NCBI GenBank assembly: GCA_964057225.1
Contig: OZ059894.1
Coordinates: 12,782,131 to 12,846,130 of the forward strand
Origin: Auanema rhodensis
Taxonomy: Eukaryota > Nematoda > Chromadorea > Rhabditida > Rhabditidae
Length of the DNA stretch: 64,000 bases
Direction: 5' to 3'
The position numbers and the translations under genes were made by a program. The notes beneath the pieces are model-generated. The model searched no databases. It was not told where the DNA came from and worked only from the letters and a program-made list of their open reading frames with translations. Of this stretch, positions 15,501 through 31,144 are shown one piece after another; within the stretch, counting starts at the first letter, position 1, and each line of letters starts with the position of its first letter.

Positions 15501-18500
15501 AATGAAGGAAATGGAGTAAAATGAATTGGAAAATTATAAAATATTTTCATGTTTTATTTCTTGAGTTTCAAAATATTCAAACTTTTTTTTTTCACTGTTT
15601 AAAATCTTAATGAACGAATGAATTGTTTCAAAACTATTGTAAAAATTTGAGATTGTTTCAAAATACGTGATTAAATGAAGAAAATGGAGTAAAATGAATT
15701 GGAAAATTATAAAATATTTCCATGTTTTATTTTTTTAGTATCAGAAAATTCAAATTAAGATCGTTTTTAATGTTTCAAATCTTAATGAACGAATGAATTG
15801 TTTCAAAACTATTGTAAAAATATGAGATTAATTCAAAATACGTGATTAAATGAAGAAAATGGAGTAAAATGAATTGGAAAATTATAAAATATTTTCATGT
15901 TTTATTTCTTGAGTTTCAAAATATTCAAACTTTTTTTTTTCACTGTTTAAAATCTTAATGAACGAATGAATTGTTTCAAAACTATTGTAAAAATATGAGA
16001 TTGTTTCAAAATACGTGATTAAATGAAGAAAATGGAGTAAAATGAATTGGAAAATTATAAAATATTTTCATGTTTTATTTCTTGAGTTTCAAAATATTCA
16101 AACTTTTTTTTTTCACTGTTTAAAATCTTAATTAACGAATGAATTGTTTCAAAACTATTGTAAAAATATGAGATTGTTTCAAAATACGTGATTAAATGAA
16201 GAAAATGGAGTAAAATGAATTGGAAAATTATAAAATATTTCCATGTTTTATTTTTTTAGTATCAGAAAATTCAAATTAAGATCGTTTTTAATGTTTCAAA
16301 TCTCAATGAACGAATGAATTGTTTCAAAACTATTGTAAAAATATGAGATTGTTTCAAAATACGTGATTAAATGAAGAAAATGGAGCAAAATGAATTGGAA
16401 AATTATAAAATATTTTCATGTTTTATTTCTTGAGTATCAAAATATTTAAACTTTTTTTTTTCACTGTTTAAAATCTTAATGAACGAATGAATTGTTTCAA
16501 AACTATTGTAAAAATATGAGATTGTTTCAAAATACGTGATTAAATGAAGAAAATGGAGTAAAATGAATTGGAAAATTATAAAATATTTTCATGTTTTATT
16601 TCTTGAGTTTCAAAATATTCAAACTTTTTTTTTTCACTGTTTAAAATCTTACAGAACGAATGAATTGTTTCAAAACTATTGTAAAAATTTGAGATTGTTT
16701 CAAAATACGTGATTAAATGAAGAAAATGGAGTAAAATGAATTGGAAAATTATAAAATATTTCCATGTTTTATTTTCTTAGTATCAGAAAATTCAAATTAA
16801 GATCGTTTTCAATGTTTCAAATCTTAATGAACGAATTAATCGTTTCAAAACTATTGTAAAAATATGAGATTGTTTCAAAATACGTGATTAAATGAAGAAA
16901 ATAGAGTAAAATGAATTGGAATATTATAAAATATTTTCATGTTTTATTTCTTGAGTATCAAAATATTCAAACTTTTTTTTTTCACTGTTTAAAATCTTAA
17001 TGAACGAATGAATTGTTTCAAAACTATTGTAAAAATATGAGATTGTTTCAAAATACGTGATTAAATGAAGAAAATGGAGTAAAATGAATTGGAAAATTAT
17101 AAAATATTTTCATGTTTTATTTCTTGAGTTTCAAAATATTCAAACTTTTTTTTTTCACTGTTTAAAATCTTACAGAACGAATGAATTGTTTCAAAACTAT
17201 TGTAAAAATTTGAGATTGTTTCAAAATACGTGATTAAATGAAGAAAATGGAGTAAAATGAATTGGAAAATTATAAAATATTTCCATGTTTTATTTTCTTA
17301 GTATCAGAAAATTCGAATTAAGATCGTTTTCAATGTTTCAAATCTCAATGAACGAATGAATTGTTTCAAAACTATTGTAAAAATATGAGATTGTTTCAAA
17401 ATACGTGATTAAATGAAGGAAATGGAGTAAAATGAATTGGAAAATTATAAAATATTTTCATGTTTTATTTCTTGAGTTTCAAAATATTCAAACTTTTTTT
17501 TTTCACTGTTTAAAATCTTAATGAACGAATGAATTGTTTCAAAACTATTGTAAAAATTTGAGATTGTTTCAAAATACGTGATTAAATGAAGAAAATGGAG
17601 TAAAATGAATTGGAAAATTATAAAATATTTCCATGTTTTATTTTTTTAGTATCAGAAAATTCAAATTAAGATCGTTTTTAATGTTTCAAATCTTAATGAA
17701 CGAATGAATTGTTTCAAAACTATTGTAAAAATATGAGATTAATTCAAAATACGTGATTAAATGAAGAAAATGGAGTAAAATGAATTGGAAAATTATAAAA
17801 TATTTTCATGTTTTATTTCTTGAGTTTCAAAATATTCAAACTTTTTTTTTTCACTGTTTAAAATCTTAATGAACGAATGAATTGTTTCAAAACTATTGTA
17901 AAAATATGAGATTGTTTCAAAATACGTGATTAAATGAAGAAAATGGAGTAAAATGAATTGGAAAATTATAAAATATTTTCATGTTTTATTTCTTGAGTTT
18001 CAAAATATTCAAACTTTTTTTTTTCACTGTTTAAAATCTTAATTAACGAATGAATTGTTTCAAAACTATTGTAAAAATATGAGATTGTTTCAAAATACGT
18101 GATTAAATGAAGAAAATGGAGTAAAATGAATTGGAAAATTATAAAATATTTCCATGTTTTATTTTTTTAGTATCAGAAAATTCAAATTAAGATCGTTTTT
18201 AATGTTTCAAATCTCAATGAACGAATGAATTGTTTCAAAACTATTGTAAAAATATGAGATTGTTTCAAAATACGTGATTAAATGAAGAAAATGGAGCAAA
18301 ATGAATTGGAAAATTATAAAATATTTTCATGTTTTATTTCTTGAGTATCAAAATATTTAAACTTTTTTTTTTCACTGTTTAAAATCTTAATGAACGAATG
18401 AATTGTTTCAAAACTATTGTAAAAATATGAGATTGTTTCAAAATACGTGATTAAATGAAGAAAATGGAGTAAAATGAATTGGAAAATTATAAAATATTTT

Positions 18501-19321
18501 CATGTTTTATTTCTTGAGTTTCAAAATATTCAAACTTTTTTTTTTCACTGTTTAAAATCTTACAGAACGAATGAATTGTTTCAAAACTATTGTAAAAATT
18601 TGAGATTGTTTCAAAATACGTGATTAAATGAAGAAAATGGAGTAAAATGAATTGGAAAATTATAAAATATTTCCATGTTTTATTTTCTTAGTATCAGAAA
18701 ATTCGAATTAAGATCGTTTTCAATGTTTCAAATCTTAATGAACGAATTAATTGTTTCAAAACTATTGTAAAAATATGAGATTGTTTCAAAATACGTGATT
18801 AAATGAAGAAAATGGAGTAAAATGAATTGGAAAATTATAAAATATTTCCATGTTTTATTTTTTTAGTATCAGAAAATTCAAATTAAGATCGTTTTTAATG
18901 TTTCAAATCTCAATGAACGAATGAATTGTTTCAAAACTATTGTAAAAATATGAGATTGTTTCAAAATACGTGATTAAATGAAGAAAATGGAGTAAAATGA
19001 ATTGGAAAATTATAAAATATTTTCATGTTTTATTTCTTGAGTTTCAAAATATTCAAACTTTTTTTTTTCACTGTTTAAAATCTTAATGAACGAATGAATT
19101 GTTTCAAAACTATTGTAAAAATATGAGATTGTTTCAAAATACGTGATTAAATGAAGAAAATGGAGTAAAATGAATTGGAAAATTATAAAATATTTCCATG
19201 TTTTATTTTCTTAGTATCAGAAAATTCAAATTAAGATCGTTTTCAATGTTTCAAATCTTAATGAACGAATTAATCGTTTCAAAACTATTGTAAAAATATG
19301 AGATTGTTTCAAAATACGTGA
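12543..19321. repeat. 14-monomer higher-order repeat, three copies (middle one shortened to 11)
   Basis: A class B subtype marked by atagag and ggaatattat starts at 12543, 14977, 16888 and 19322. The intervals are 2434, 1911 and 2434 bp, or 14, 11 and 14 monomers. The monomer order agrees between copies apart from three missing monomers near the end of the middle copy. The first two copies share a private gattgaatgaag variant (the g of gaatg at 12891 and 15325, exactly 2434 bp apart). No class C monomer occurs between 9757 and 23315, so this is a different higher-order unit from the class C units on either side. Confidence 0.8.
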
Positions 19322-22300
19322 TTAAATGAAGAAAATAGAGTAAAATGAATTGGAATATTATAAAATATTTTCATGTTTTATTTCTTGAGTATCAAAATAT
19401 TCAAACTTTTTTTTTTCACTGTTTAAAATCTTAATGAACGAATGAATTGTTTCAAAACTATTGTAAAAATATGAGATTGTTTCAAAATACGTGATTAAAT
19501 GAAGGAAATGGAGTAAAATGAATTGGAAAATTATAAAATATTTTCATGTTTTATTTCTTGAGTTTCAAAATATTCAAACTTTGTTTTTTCACTGTTTAAA
19601 ATCTTAATGAACGAATGAATTGTTTCAAAACTATTGTAAAAATTTGAGATTGTTTCAAAATACGTGATTAAATGAAGAAAATGGAGTAAAATGAATTGGA
19701 AAATTATAAAATATTTTCATGTTTTATTTCTTGAGTTTCAAAATATTCAAACTTTTTTTTTTCACTGTTTAAAATCTTAATGAACGAATGAATTGTTTCA
19801 AAACTATTGTAAAAATATGAGATTGTTTCAAAATACGTGATTAAATGAAGGAAATGGAGTAAAATGAATTGGAAAATTATAAAATATTTTCATGTTTTAT
19901 TTCTTGAGTTTCAAAATATTCAAACTTTTTTTTTTCACTGTTTAAAATCTTAATGAACGAATGAATTGTTTCAAAACTATTGTAAAAATTTGAGATTGTT
20001 TCAAAATACGTGATTAAATGAAGAAAATGGAGTAAAATGAATTGGAAAATTATAAAATATTTTCATGTTTTATTTCTTGAGTTTCAAAATATTCAAACTT
20101 TTTTTTTTCACTGTTTCAAATCTTAATGAACGAATGAATTGTTTCAAAACTATTGTAAAAATATGAGATTGTTTCAAAATACGTGATTAAATGAAGAAAA
20201 TGGAGTAAAATGAATTGGAAAATTATAAAATATTTCCATGTTTTATTTTCTTAGTATCAGAAAATTCAAATTAAGATCGTTTTTAATGTTTCAAATCTTA
20301 ATGAACGAATGAATTGTTTCAAAACTATTGTAAAAATATGAGATTAATTCAAAATACGTGATTAAATGAAGAAAATGGAGTAAAATGAATTGGAAAATTA
20401 TAAAATATTTTCATGTTTTATTTCTTGAGTTTCAAAATATTCAAACTTTTTTTTTTCACTGTTTAAAATCTTAATGAACGAATGAATTGTTTCAAAACTA
20501 TTGTAAAAATATGAGATTGTTTCAAAATACGTGATTAAATGAAGAAAATGGAGTAAAATGAATTGGAAAATTATAAAATATTTTCATGTTTTATTTCTTG
20601 AGTTTCAAAATATTCAAACTTTTTTTTTTCACTGTTTAAAATCTTAATTAACGAATGAATTGTTTCAAAACTATTGTAAAAATATGAGATTGTTTCAAAA
20701 TACGTGATTAAATGAAGAAAATGGAGTAAAATGAATTGGAAAATTATAAAATATTTCCATGTTTCATTTTTTTAGTATCAGAAAATTCAAATTAAGATCG
20801 TTTTTAATGTTTCAAATCTCAATGAACGAATGAATTGTTTCAAAACTATTGTAAAAATATGAGATTGTTTCAAAATACGTGATTAAATGAAGAAAATGGA
20901 GCAAAATGAATTGGAAAATTATAAAATATTTTCATGTTTTATTTCTTGAGTATCAAAATATTTAAACTTTTTTTTTTCACTGTTTAAAATCTTAATGAAC
21001 GAATGAATTGTTTCAAAACTATTGTAAAAATATGAGATTGTTTCAAAATACGTGATTAAATGAAGAAAATGGAGTAAAATGAATTGGAAAATTATAAAAT
21101 ATTTTCATGTTTTATTTCTTGAGTTTCAAAATATTCAAACTTTTTTTTTTCACTGTTTAAAATCTTACAGAACGAATGAATTGTTTCAAAACTATTGTAA
21201 AAATTTGAGATTGTTTCAAAATACGTGATTAAATGAAGAAAATGGAGTAAAATGAATTGGAAAATTATAAAATATTTCCATGTTTTATTTTTTTAGTATC
21301 AGAAAATTCAAATTAAGATCGTTTTTAATGTTTCAAATCTCAATGAACGAATGAATTGTTTCAAAACTATTGTAAAAATATGAGATTGTTTCAAAATACG
21401 TGATTAAATGAAGAAAATGGAGTAAAATGAATTGGAAAATTATAAAATATTTCCATGTTTTATTTTTTTAGTATCAGAAAATTCAAATTAAGATCGTTTT
21501 TAATGTTTCAAATCTCAATGAACGAATGAATTGTTTCAAAACTATTGTAAAAATATGAGATTGTTTCAAAATACGTGATTAAATGAAGAAAATGGAGCAA
21601 AATGAATTGGAAAATTATAAAATATTTTCATGTTTTATTTCTTGAGTATCAAAATATTTAAACTTTTTTTTTTCACTGTTTAAAATCTTAATGAACGAAT
21701 GAATTGTTTCAAAACTATTGTAAAAATATGAGATTGTTTCAAAATACGTGATTAAATGAAGAAAATGGAGTAAAATGAATTGGAAAATTATAAAATATTT
21801 TCATGTTTTATTTCTTGAGTTTCAAAATATTCAAACTTTTTTTTTTCACTGTTTAAAATCTTACAGAACGAATGAATTGTTTCAAAACTATTGTAAAAAT
21901 TTGAGATTGTTTCAAAATACGTGATTAAATGAAGAAAATGGAGTAAAATGAATTGGAAAATTATAAAATATTTCCATGTTTTATTTTTTTAGTATCAGAA
22001 AATTCAAATTAAGATCGTTTTTAATGTTTCAAATCTCAATGAACGAATGAATTGTTTCAAAACTATTGTAAAAATATGAGATTGTTTCAAAATACGTGAT
22101 TAAATGAAGAAAATGGAGTAAAATGAATTGGAAAATTATAAAATATTTTCATGTTTTATTTCTTGAGTTTCAAAATATTCAAACTTTTTTTTTTCACTGT
22201 TTAAAATCTTAATGAACGAATGAATTGTTTCAAAACTATTGTAAAAATATGAGATTGTTTCAAAATACGTGATTAAATGAAGAAAATGGAGTAAAATGAA

Positions 22301-25300
22301 TTGGAAAATTATAAAATATTTCCATGTTTTATTTTCTTAGTATCAGAAAATTCAAATTAAGATCGTTTTCAATGTTTCAAATCTTAATGAACGAATTAAT
22401 CGTTTCAAAACTATTGTAAAAATATGAGATTGTTTCAAAATACGTGATTAAATGAAGAAAATAGAGTAAAATGAATTGGAATATTATAAAATATTTTCAT
22501 GTTTTATTTCTTGAGTATCAAAATATTCAAACTTTTTTTTTTCACTGTTTAAAATCTTAATGAACGAATGAATTGTTTCAAAACTATTGTAAAAATATGA
22601 GATTGTTTCAAAATACGTGATTAAATGAAGGAAATGGAGTAAAATGAATTGGAAAATTATAAAATATTTTCATGTTTTATTTCTTGAGTTTCAAAATATT
22701 CAAACTTTTTTTTTCACTGTTTAAAATCTTAATGAACGAATGAATTGTTTCAAAACTATTGTAAAAATTTGAGATTGTTTCAAAATACGTGATTAAATGA
22801 AGAAAATGGAGTAAAATGAATTGGAAAATTATAAAATATTTCCATGTTTTATTTTTTTAGTATCAGAAAATTCAAATTAAGATCGTTTTTAATGTTTCAA
22901 ATCTCAATGAACGAATGAATTGTTTCAAAACTATTGTAAAAATATGAGATTGTTTCAAAATACGTGATTAAATGAAGAAAATGGAGTAAAATGAATTGGA
23001 AAATTATAAAATATTTTCATGTTTTATTTCTTGAGTTTCAAAATATTCAAACTTTTTTTTTTCACTGTTTAAAATCTTAATGAACGAATGAATTGTTTCA
23101 AAACTATTGTAAAAATATGAGATTGTTTCAAAATACGTGATTAAATGAAGAAAATGGAGTAAAATGAATTGGAAAATTATAAAATATTTCCATGTTTTAT
23201 TTTCTTAGTATCAGAAAATTCAAATTAAGATCGTTTTTAATGTTTCAAATCTTAATGAACGAATGAATTGTTTCAAAACTATTGTAAAAATATGAGATTG
23301 TTTCAAAATACGTGATTAAATGAAGAAAATGGAGTAAAATGAATTGGAAAATTATAAAATATTTTCATTTTTTATTTCTTGAGTATCAAAATATTCAAAA
23401 TTATATCTTTTTTACTGTTAAAAACATTATTAACTGGATGATTTGTTTGGAAATTATTGTAAAAATATGAGATTGTTTCAAAATACGTGATTAAATGAAG
23501 AAAATGGAGCAAAATGAATTGGAAAATTATAAAATATTTTCATGTTTTATTTCTTGAGTATCAAAATATTTAAACTTTTTTTTTTCACTGTTTAAAATCT
23601 TACAGAACGAATGAATTGTTTCAAAACTATTGTAAAAATTTGAGATTGTTTCAAAATTTGTGATTAAATGAAGAAAATGGAGTAAAATGAATTGGAAAAT
23701 TATAAAATATTTCCATGTTTTATTTTCTTAGTATCAGAAAATTCAAATTAAGATCGTTTTTAATGTTTCAAATCTTAATGAACGAATGAATTGTTTCAAA
23801 ACTATTGTAAAAATATGAGATTGTTTCAAAATACGTGATTAAATGAAGAAAATGGAGTAAAATGAATTGGAAAATTATAAAATATTTCCATGTTTTATTT
23901 TCTTAGTATCAGAAAATTCAAATTAAGATCGTTTTTAATGTTTCAAATCTTAATGAACGAATGAATTGTTTCAAAACTATTGTAAAAATATGAGATTAAT
24001 TCAAAATACGTGATTAAATGAAGAAAATGGAGTAAAATGAATTGGAAAATTATAAAATATTTTCATGTTTTATTTCTTGAGTTTCAAAATATTCAAACTT
24101 TTTTTTTTCACTGTTTAAAATCTTAATGAACGAATGAATTGTTTCAAAACTATTGTAAAAATATGAGATTGTTTCAAAATACGTGATTAAATGAAGAAAA
24201 TGGAGTAAAATGAATTGGAAAATTATAAAATATTTTCATGTTTTATTTCTTGAGTTTCAAAATATTCAAACTTTTTTTTTTCACTGTTTAAAATCTTAAT
24301 TAACGAATGAATTGTTTCAAAACTATTGTAAAAATATGAGATTGTTTCAAAATACGTGATTAAATGAAGAAAATGGAGTAAAATGAATTGGAAAATTATA
24401 AAATATTTCCATGTTTTATTTTTTTAGTATCAGAAAATTCAAATTAAGATCGTTTTTAATGTTTCAAATCTCAATGAACGAATGAATTGTTTCAAAACTA
24501 TTGTAAAAATATGAGATTGTTTCAAAATACGTGATTAAATGAAGAAAATGGAGTAAAATGAATTGGAAAATTATAAAATATTTTCATGTTTTATTTCTTG
24601 AGTATCAAAATATTTAAACTTTTTTTTTTCACTGTTTAAAATCTTAATGAACGAATGAATTGTTTCAAAACTATTGTAAAAATATGAGATTGTTTCAAAA
24701 TACGTGATTAAATGAAGAAAATGGAGTAAAATGAATTGGAAAATTATAAAATATTTTCATGTTTTATTTCTTGAGTTTCAAAATATTCAAACTTTTTTTT
24801 TTCACTGTTTAAAATCTTACAGAACGAATGAATTGTTTCAAAACTATTGTAAAAATTTGAGATTGTTTCAAAATACGTGATTAAATGAAGAAAATGGAGT
24901 AAAATGAATTGGAAAATTATAAAATATTTCCATGTTTTATTTTCTTAGTATCAGAAAATTCGAATTAAGATCGTTTTCAATGTTTCAAATCTTAATGAAC
25001 GAATTAATTGTTTCAAAACTATTGTAAAAATATGAGATTGTTTCAAAATACGTGATTAAATGAAGAAAATGGAGTAAAATGAATTGGAAAATTATAAAAT
25101 ATTTCCATGTTTTATTTTTTTAGTATCAGAAAATTCAAATTAAGATCGTTTTTAATGTTTCAAATCTCAATGAACGAATGAATTGTTTCAAAACTATTGT
25201 AAAAATATGAGATTGTTTCAAAATACGTGATTAAATGAAGAAAATGGAGTAAAATGAATTGGAAAATTATAAAATATTTTCATGTTTTATTTCTTGAGTT

Positions 25301-28300
25301 TCAAAATATTCAAACTTTTTTTTTTCACTGTTTAAAATCTTAATGAACGAATGAATTGTTTCAAAACTATTGTAAAAATATGAGATTGTTTCAAAATACG
25401 TGATTAAATGAAGAAAATGGAGTAAAATGAATTGGAAAATTATAAAATATTTCCATGTTTTATTTTCTTAGTATCAGAAAATTCAAATTAAGATCGTTTT
25501 CAATGTTTCAAATCTTAATGAACGAATTAATCGTTTCAAAACTATTGTAAAAATATGAGATTGTTTCAAAATACGTGATTAAATGAAGAAAATAGAGTAA
25601 AATGAATTGGAATATTATAAAATATTTTCATGTTTTATTTCTTGAGTATCAAAATATTCAAACTTTTTTTTTTCACTGTTTAAAATCTTAATGAACGAAT
25701 GAATTGTTTCAAAACTATTGTAAAAATATGAGATTGTTTCAAAATACGTGATTAAATGAAGGAAATGGAGTAAAATGAATTGGAAAATTATAAAATATTT
25801 CCATGTTTTATTTTCTTAGTATCAGAAAATTCAAATTAAGATCGTTTTTAATGTTTCAAATCTCAATGAACGAATGAATTGTTTCAAAACTATTGTAAAA
25901 ATATGAGATTGTTTCAAAATACGTGATTAAATGAAGAAAATGGAGTAAAATGAATTGGAAAATTATAAAATATTTTCATGTTTTATTTCTTGAGTTTCAA
26001 AATATTCAAACTTTTTTTTTTCACTGTTTAAAATCTTAATGAACGAATGAATTGTTTCAAAACTATTGTAAAAATATGAGATTGTTTCAAAATACGTGAT
26101 TAAATGAAGAAAATGGAGTAAAATGAATTGGAAAATTATAAAATATTTCCATGTTTTATTTTCTTAGTATCAGAAAATTCAAATTAAGATCGTTTTCAAT
26201 GTTTCAAATCTTAATGAACGAATTAATCGTTTCAAAACTATTGTAAAAATATAAGATTGTTTCAAAATACGTGATTAAATGAAGAAAATAGAGTAAAATG
26301 AATTGGAATATTATAAAATATTTTCATGTTTTATTTCTTGAGTATCAAAATATTCAAACTTTTTTTTTTCACTGTTTAAAATCTTAATGAACGAATGAAT
26401 TGTTTCAAAACTATTGTAAAAATATGAGATTGTTTCAAAATACGTGATTAAATGAAGGAAATGGAGTAAAATGAATTGGAAAATTATAAAATATTTTCAT
26501 GTTTTATTTCTTGAGTTTCAAAATATTCAAACTTTGTTTTTTCACTGTTTAAAATCTTAATGAACGAATGAATTGTTTCAAAACTATTGTAAAAATTTGA
26601 GATTGTTTCAAAATACGTGATTAAATGAAGAAAATGGAGTAAAATGAATTGGAAAATTATAAAATATTTCCATGTTTTATTTTTTTAGTATCAGAAAATT
26701 CAAATTAAGATCGTTTTTAATGTTTCAAATCTCAATGAACGAATGAATTGTTTCAAAACTATTGTAAAAATATGAGATTGTTTCAAAATACGTGATTAAA
26801 TGAAGAAAATGGAGTAAAATGAATTGGAAAATTATAAAATATTTTCATGTTTTATTTCTTGAGTTTCAAAATATTCAAACTTTTTTTTTTCACTGTTTAA
26901 AATCTTAATGAACGAATGAATTGTTTCAAAACTATTGTAAAAATTTGAGATTGTTTCAAAATACGTGATTTAATGAAGAAAATAGAGTAAAATGAATTGG
27001 AAAATTATAAAATATTTTCATGTTTTATTTTTTTAGTATCAGAAAATTCAAATTAAGATCGTTTTTAATGTTTCAAATCTTAATGAACGAATGAATTGTT
27101 TCAAAACTATTGTAAAAATATGAGATTGTTTCAAAATACGTGATTAAATGAAGAAAATGGAGTAAAATGAATTGGAAAATTATAAAATATTTTCATTTTT
27201 TATTTCTTGAGTATCAAAATATTCAAAATTATATCTTTTTTACTGTTAAAAACATTATTAACTGGATGATTTGTTTGGAAATTATTGTAAAAATATGAGA
27301 TTGTTTCAAAATACGTGATTAAATGAAGAAAATGGAGCAAAATGAATTGGAAAATTATAAAATATTTCCATGTTTTATTTTCTTAGTATCAGAAAATTCA
27401 AATTAAGATCGTTTTTAATGTTTCAAATCTTAATGAACGAATGAATTGTTTCAAAACTATTGTAAAAATATGAGATTAATTCAAAATACGTGATTAAATG
27501 AAGAAAATGGAGTAAAATGAATTAGAAAATTATAAAATATTTTCATGTTTTATTTCTTGAGTTTCAAAATATTCAAACTTTTTTTTTTCACTGTTTAAAA
27601 TCTTAATGAACGAATGAATTGTTTCAAAACTATTGTAAAAATATGAGATTGTTTCAAAATACGTGATTAAATGAAGAAAATGGAGTAAAATGAATTGGAA
27701 AATTATAAAATATTTCCATGTTTTATTTTTTTAGTATCAGAAAATTCAAATTAAGATCGTTTTTAATGTTTCAAATCTCAATGAACGAATGAATTGTTTC
27801 AAAACTATTGTAAAAATATGAGATTGTTTCAAAATACGTGATTAAATGAAGAAAATGGAGCAAAATGAATTGGAAAATTATAAAATATTTTCATGTTTTA
27901 TTTCTTGAGTATCAAAATATTTAAACTTTTTTTTTTCACTGTTTAAAATCTTAATGAACGAATGAATTGTTTCAAAACTATTGTAAAAATATGAGATTGT
28001 TTCAAAATACGTGATTAAATGAAGAAAATGGAGTAAAATGAATTGGAAAATTATAAAATATTTTCATGTTTTATTTCTTGAGTTTCAAAATATTCAAACT
28101 TTTTTTTTTCACTGTTTAAAATCTTACAGAACGAATGAATTGTTTCAAAACTATTGTAAAAATTTGAGATTGTTTCAAAATACGTGATTAAATGAAGAAA
28201 ATGGAGTAAAATGAATTGGAAAATTATAAAATATTTTCATGTTTTATTTCTTGAGTATCAAAATATTTAAACTTTTTTTTTTCACTGTTTAAAATCTTAC

Positions 28301-31144
28301 AGAACGAATGAATTGTTTCAAAACTATTGTAAAAATTTGAGATTGTTTCAAAATTTGTGATTAAATGAAGAAAATGGAGTAAAATGAATTGGAAAATTAT
28401 AAAATATTTCCATGTTTTATTTTCTTAGTATCAGAAAATTCAAATTAAGATCGTTTTTAATGTTTCAAATCTTAATGAACGAATGAATTGTTTCAAAACT
28501 ATTGTAAAAATATGAGATTGTTTCAAAATACGTGATTAAATGAAGAAAATGGAGTAAAATGAATTGGAAAATTATAAAATATTTCCATGTTTTATTTTCT
28601 TAGTATCAGAAAATTCAAATTAAGATCGTTTTTAATGTTTCAAATCTTAATGAACGAATGAATTGTTTCAAAACTATTGTAAAAATATGAGATTAATTCA
28701 AAATACGTGATTAAATGAAGAAAATGGAGTAAAATGAATTGGAAAATTATAAAATATTTTCATGTTTTATTTCTTGAGTTTCAAAATATTCAAACTTGTT
28801 TTTTTCACTGTTTAAAATCTTAATGAACGAATGAATTGTTTCAAAACTATTGTAAAAATATGAGATTGTTTCAAAATACGTGATTAAATGAAGAAAATGG
28901 AGTAAAATGAATTGGAAAATTATAAAATATTTTCATGTTTTATTTCTTGAGTTTCAAAATATTCAAACTTTTTTTTTTCACTGTTTAAAATCTTAATTAA
29001 CGAATGAATTGTTTCAAAACTATTGTAAAAATATGAGATTGTTTCAAAATACGTGATTAAATGAAGAAAATGGAGTAAAATGAATTGGAAAATTATAAAA
29101 TATTTCCATGTTTTATTTTTTTAGTATCAGAAAATTCAAATTAAGATCGTTTTTAATGTTTCAAATCTCAATGAACGAATGAATTGTTTCAAAACTATTG
29201 TAAAAATATGAGATTGTTTCAAAATACGTGATTAAATGAAGAAAATGGAGCAAAATGAATTGGAAAATTATAAAATATTTTCATGTTTTATTTCTTGAGT
29301 ATCAAAATAATTAAACTTTTTTTTTTCACTGTTTAAAATCTTAATGAACGAATGAATTGTTTCAAAACTATTGTAAAAATATGAGATTGTTTCAAAATAC
29401 GTGATTAAATGAAGAAAATGGAGTAAAATGAATTGGAAAATTATAAAATATTTTCATGTTTTATTTCTTGAGTTTCAAAATATTCAAACTTTTTTTTTTC
29501 ACTGTTTAAAATCTTACAGAACGAATGAATTGTTTCAAAACTATTGTAAAAATTTGAGATTGTTTCAAAATACGTGATTAAATGAAGAAAATGGAGTAAA
29601 ATGAATTGGAAAATTATAAAATATTTCCATGTTTTATTTTCTTAGTATCAGAAAATTCGAATTAAGATCGTTTTCAATGTTTCAAATCTTAATGAACGAA
29701 TTAATTGTTTCAAAACTATTGTAAAAATATGAGATTGTTTCAAAATACGTGATTAAATGAAGAAAATGGAGTAAAATGAATTGGAAAATTATAAAATATT
29801 TCCATGTTTTATTTTTTTAGTATCAGAAAATTCAAATTAAGATCGTTTTTAATGTTTCAAATCTCAATGAACGAATGAATTGTTTCAAAACTATTGTAAA
29901 AATATGAGATTGTTTCAAAATACGTGATTAAATGAAGAAAATGGAGTAAAATGAATTGGAAAATTATAAAATATTTTCATGTTTTATTTCTTGAGTTTCA
30001 AAATATTCAAACTTTTTTTTTTCACTGTTTAAAATCTTAATGAACGAATGAATTGTTTCAAAACTATTGTAAAAATATGAGATTGTTTCAAAATACGTGA
30101 TTAAATGAAGAAAATGGAGTAAAATGAATTGGAAAATTATAAAATATTTCCATGTTTCATTTTCTTAGTATCAGAAAATTCAAATTAAGATCGTTTTCAA
30201 TGTTTCAAATCTTAATGAACGAATTAATCGTTTCAAAACTATTGTAAAAATATGAGATTGTTTCAAAATACGTGATTAAATGAAGAAAATAGAGTAAAAT
30301 GAATTGGAATATTATAAAATATTTTCATGTTTTATTTCTTGAGTATCAAAATATTCAAACTTTTTTTTTTCACTGTTTAAAATCTTAATGAACGAATGAA
30401 TTGTTTCAAAACTATTGTAAGAATATGAGATTGTTTCAAAATACGTGATTAAATGAAGGAAATGGAGTAAAATGAATTGGAAAATTATAAAATATTTTCA
30501 TGTTTTATTTCTTGAGTTTCAAAATATTCAAACTTTTTTTTTTCACTGTTTAAAATCTTAATGAACGAATGAATTGTTTCAAAACTATTGTAAAAATTTG
30601 AGATTGTTTCAAAATACGTGATTAAATGAAGAAAATGGAGTAAAATGAATTGGAAAATTATAAAATATTTCCATGTTTTATTTTTTTAGTATCAGAAAAT
30701 TCAAATTAAGATCGTTTTTAATGTTTCAAATCTCAATGAACGAATGAATTGTTTCAAAACTATTGTAAAAATATGAGATTGTTTCAAAATACGTGATTAA
30801 ATGAAGAAAATGGAGTAAAATGAATTGGAAAATTATAAAATATTTTCATGTTTTATTTCTTGAGTTTCAAAATATTCAAACTTTTTTTTTTCACTGTTTA
30901 AAATCTTAATGAACGAATGAATTGTTTCAAAACTATTGTAAAAATTTGAGATTGTTTCAAAATACGTGATTTAATGAAGAAAATAGAGTAAAATGAATTG
31001 GAAAATTATAAAATATTTTCATGTTTTATTTTTTTAGTATCAGAAAATTCAAATTAAGATCGTTTTTAATGTTTCAAATCTTAATGAACGAATGAATTGT
31101 TTCAAAACTATTGTAAAAATATGAGATTGTTTCAAAATACGTGA

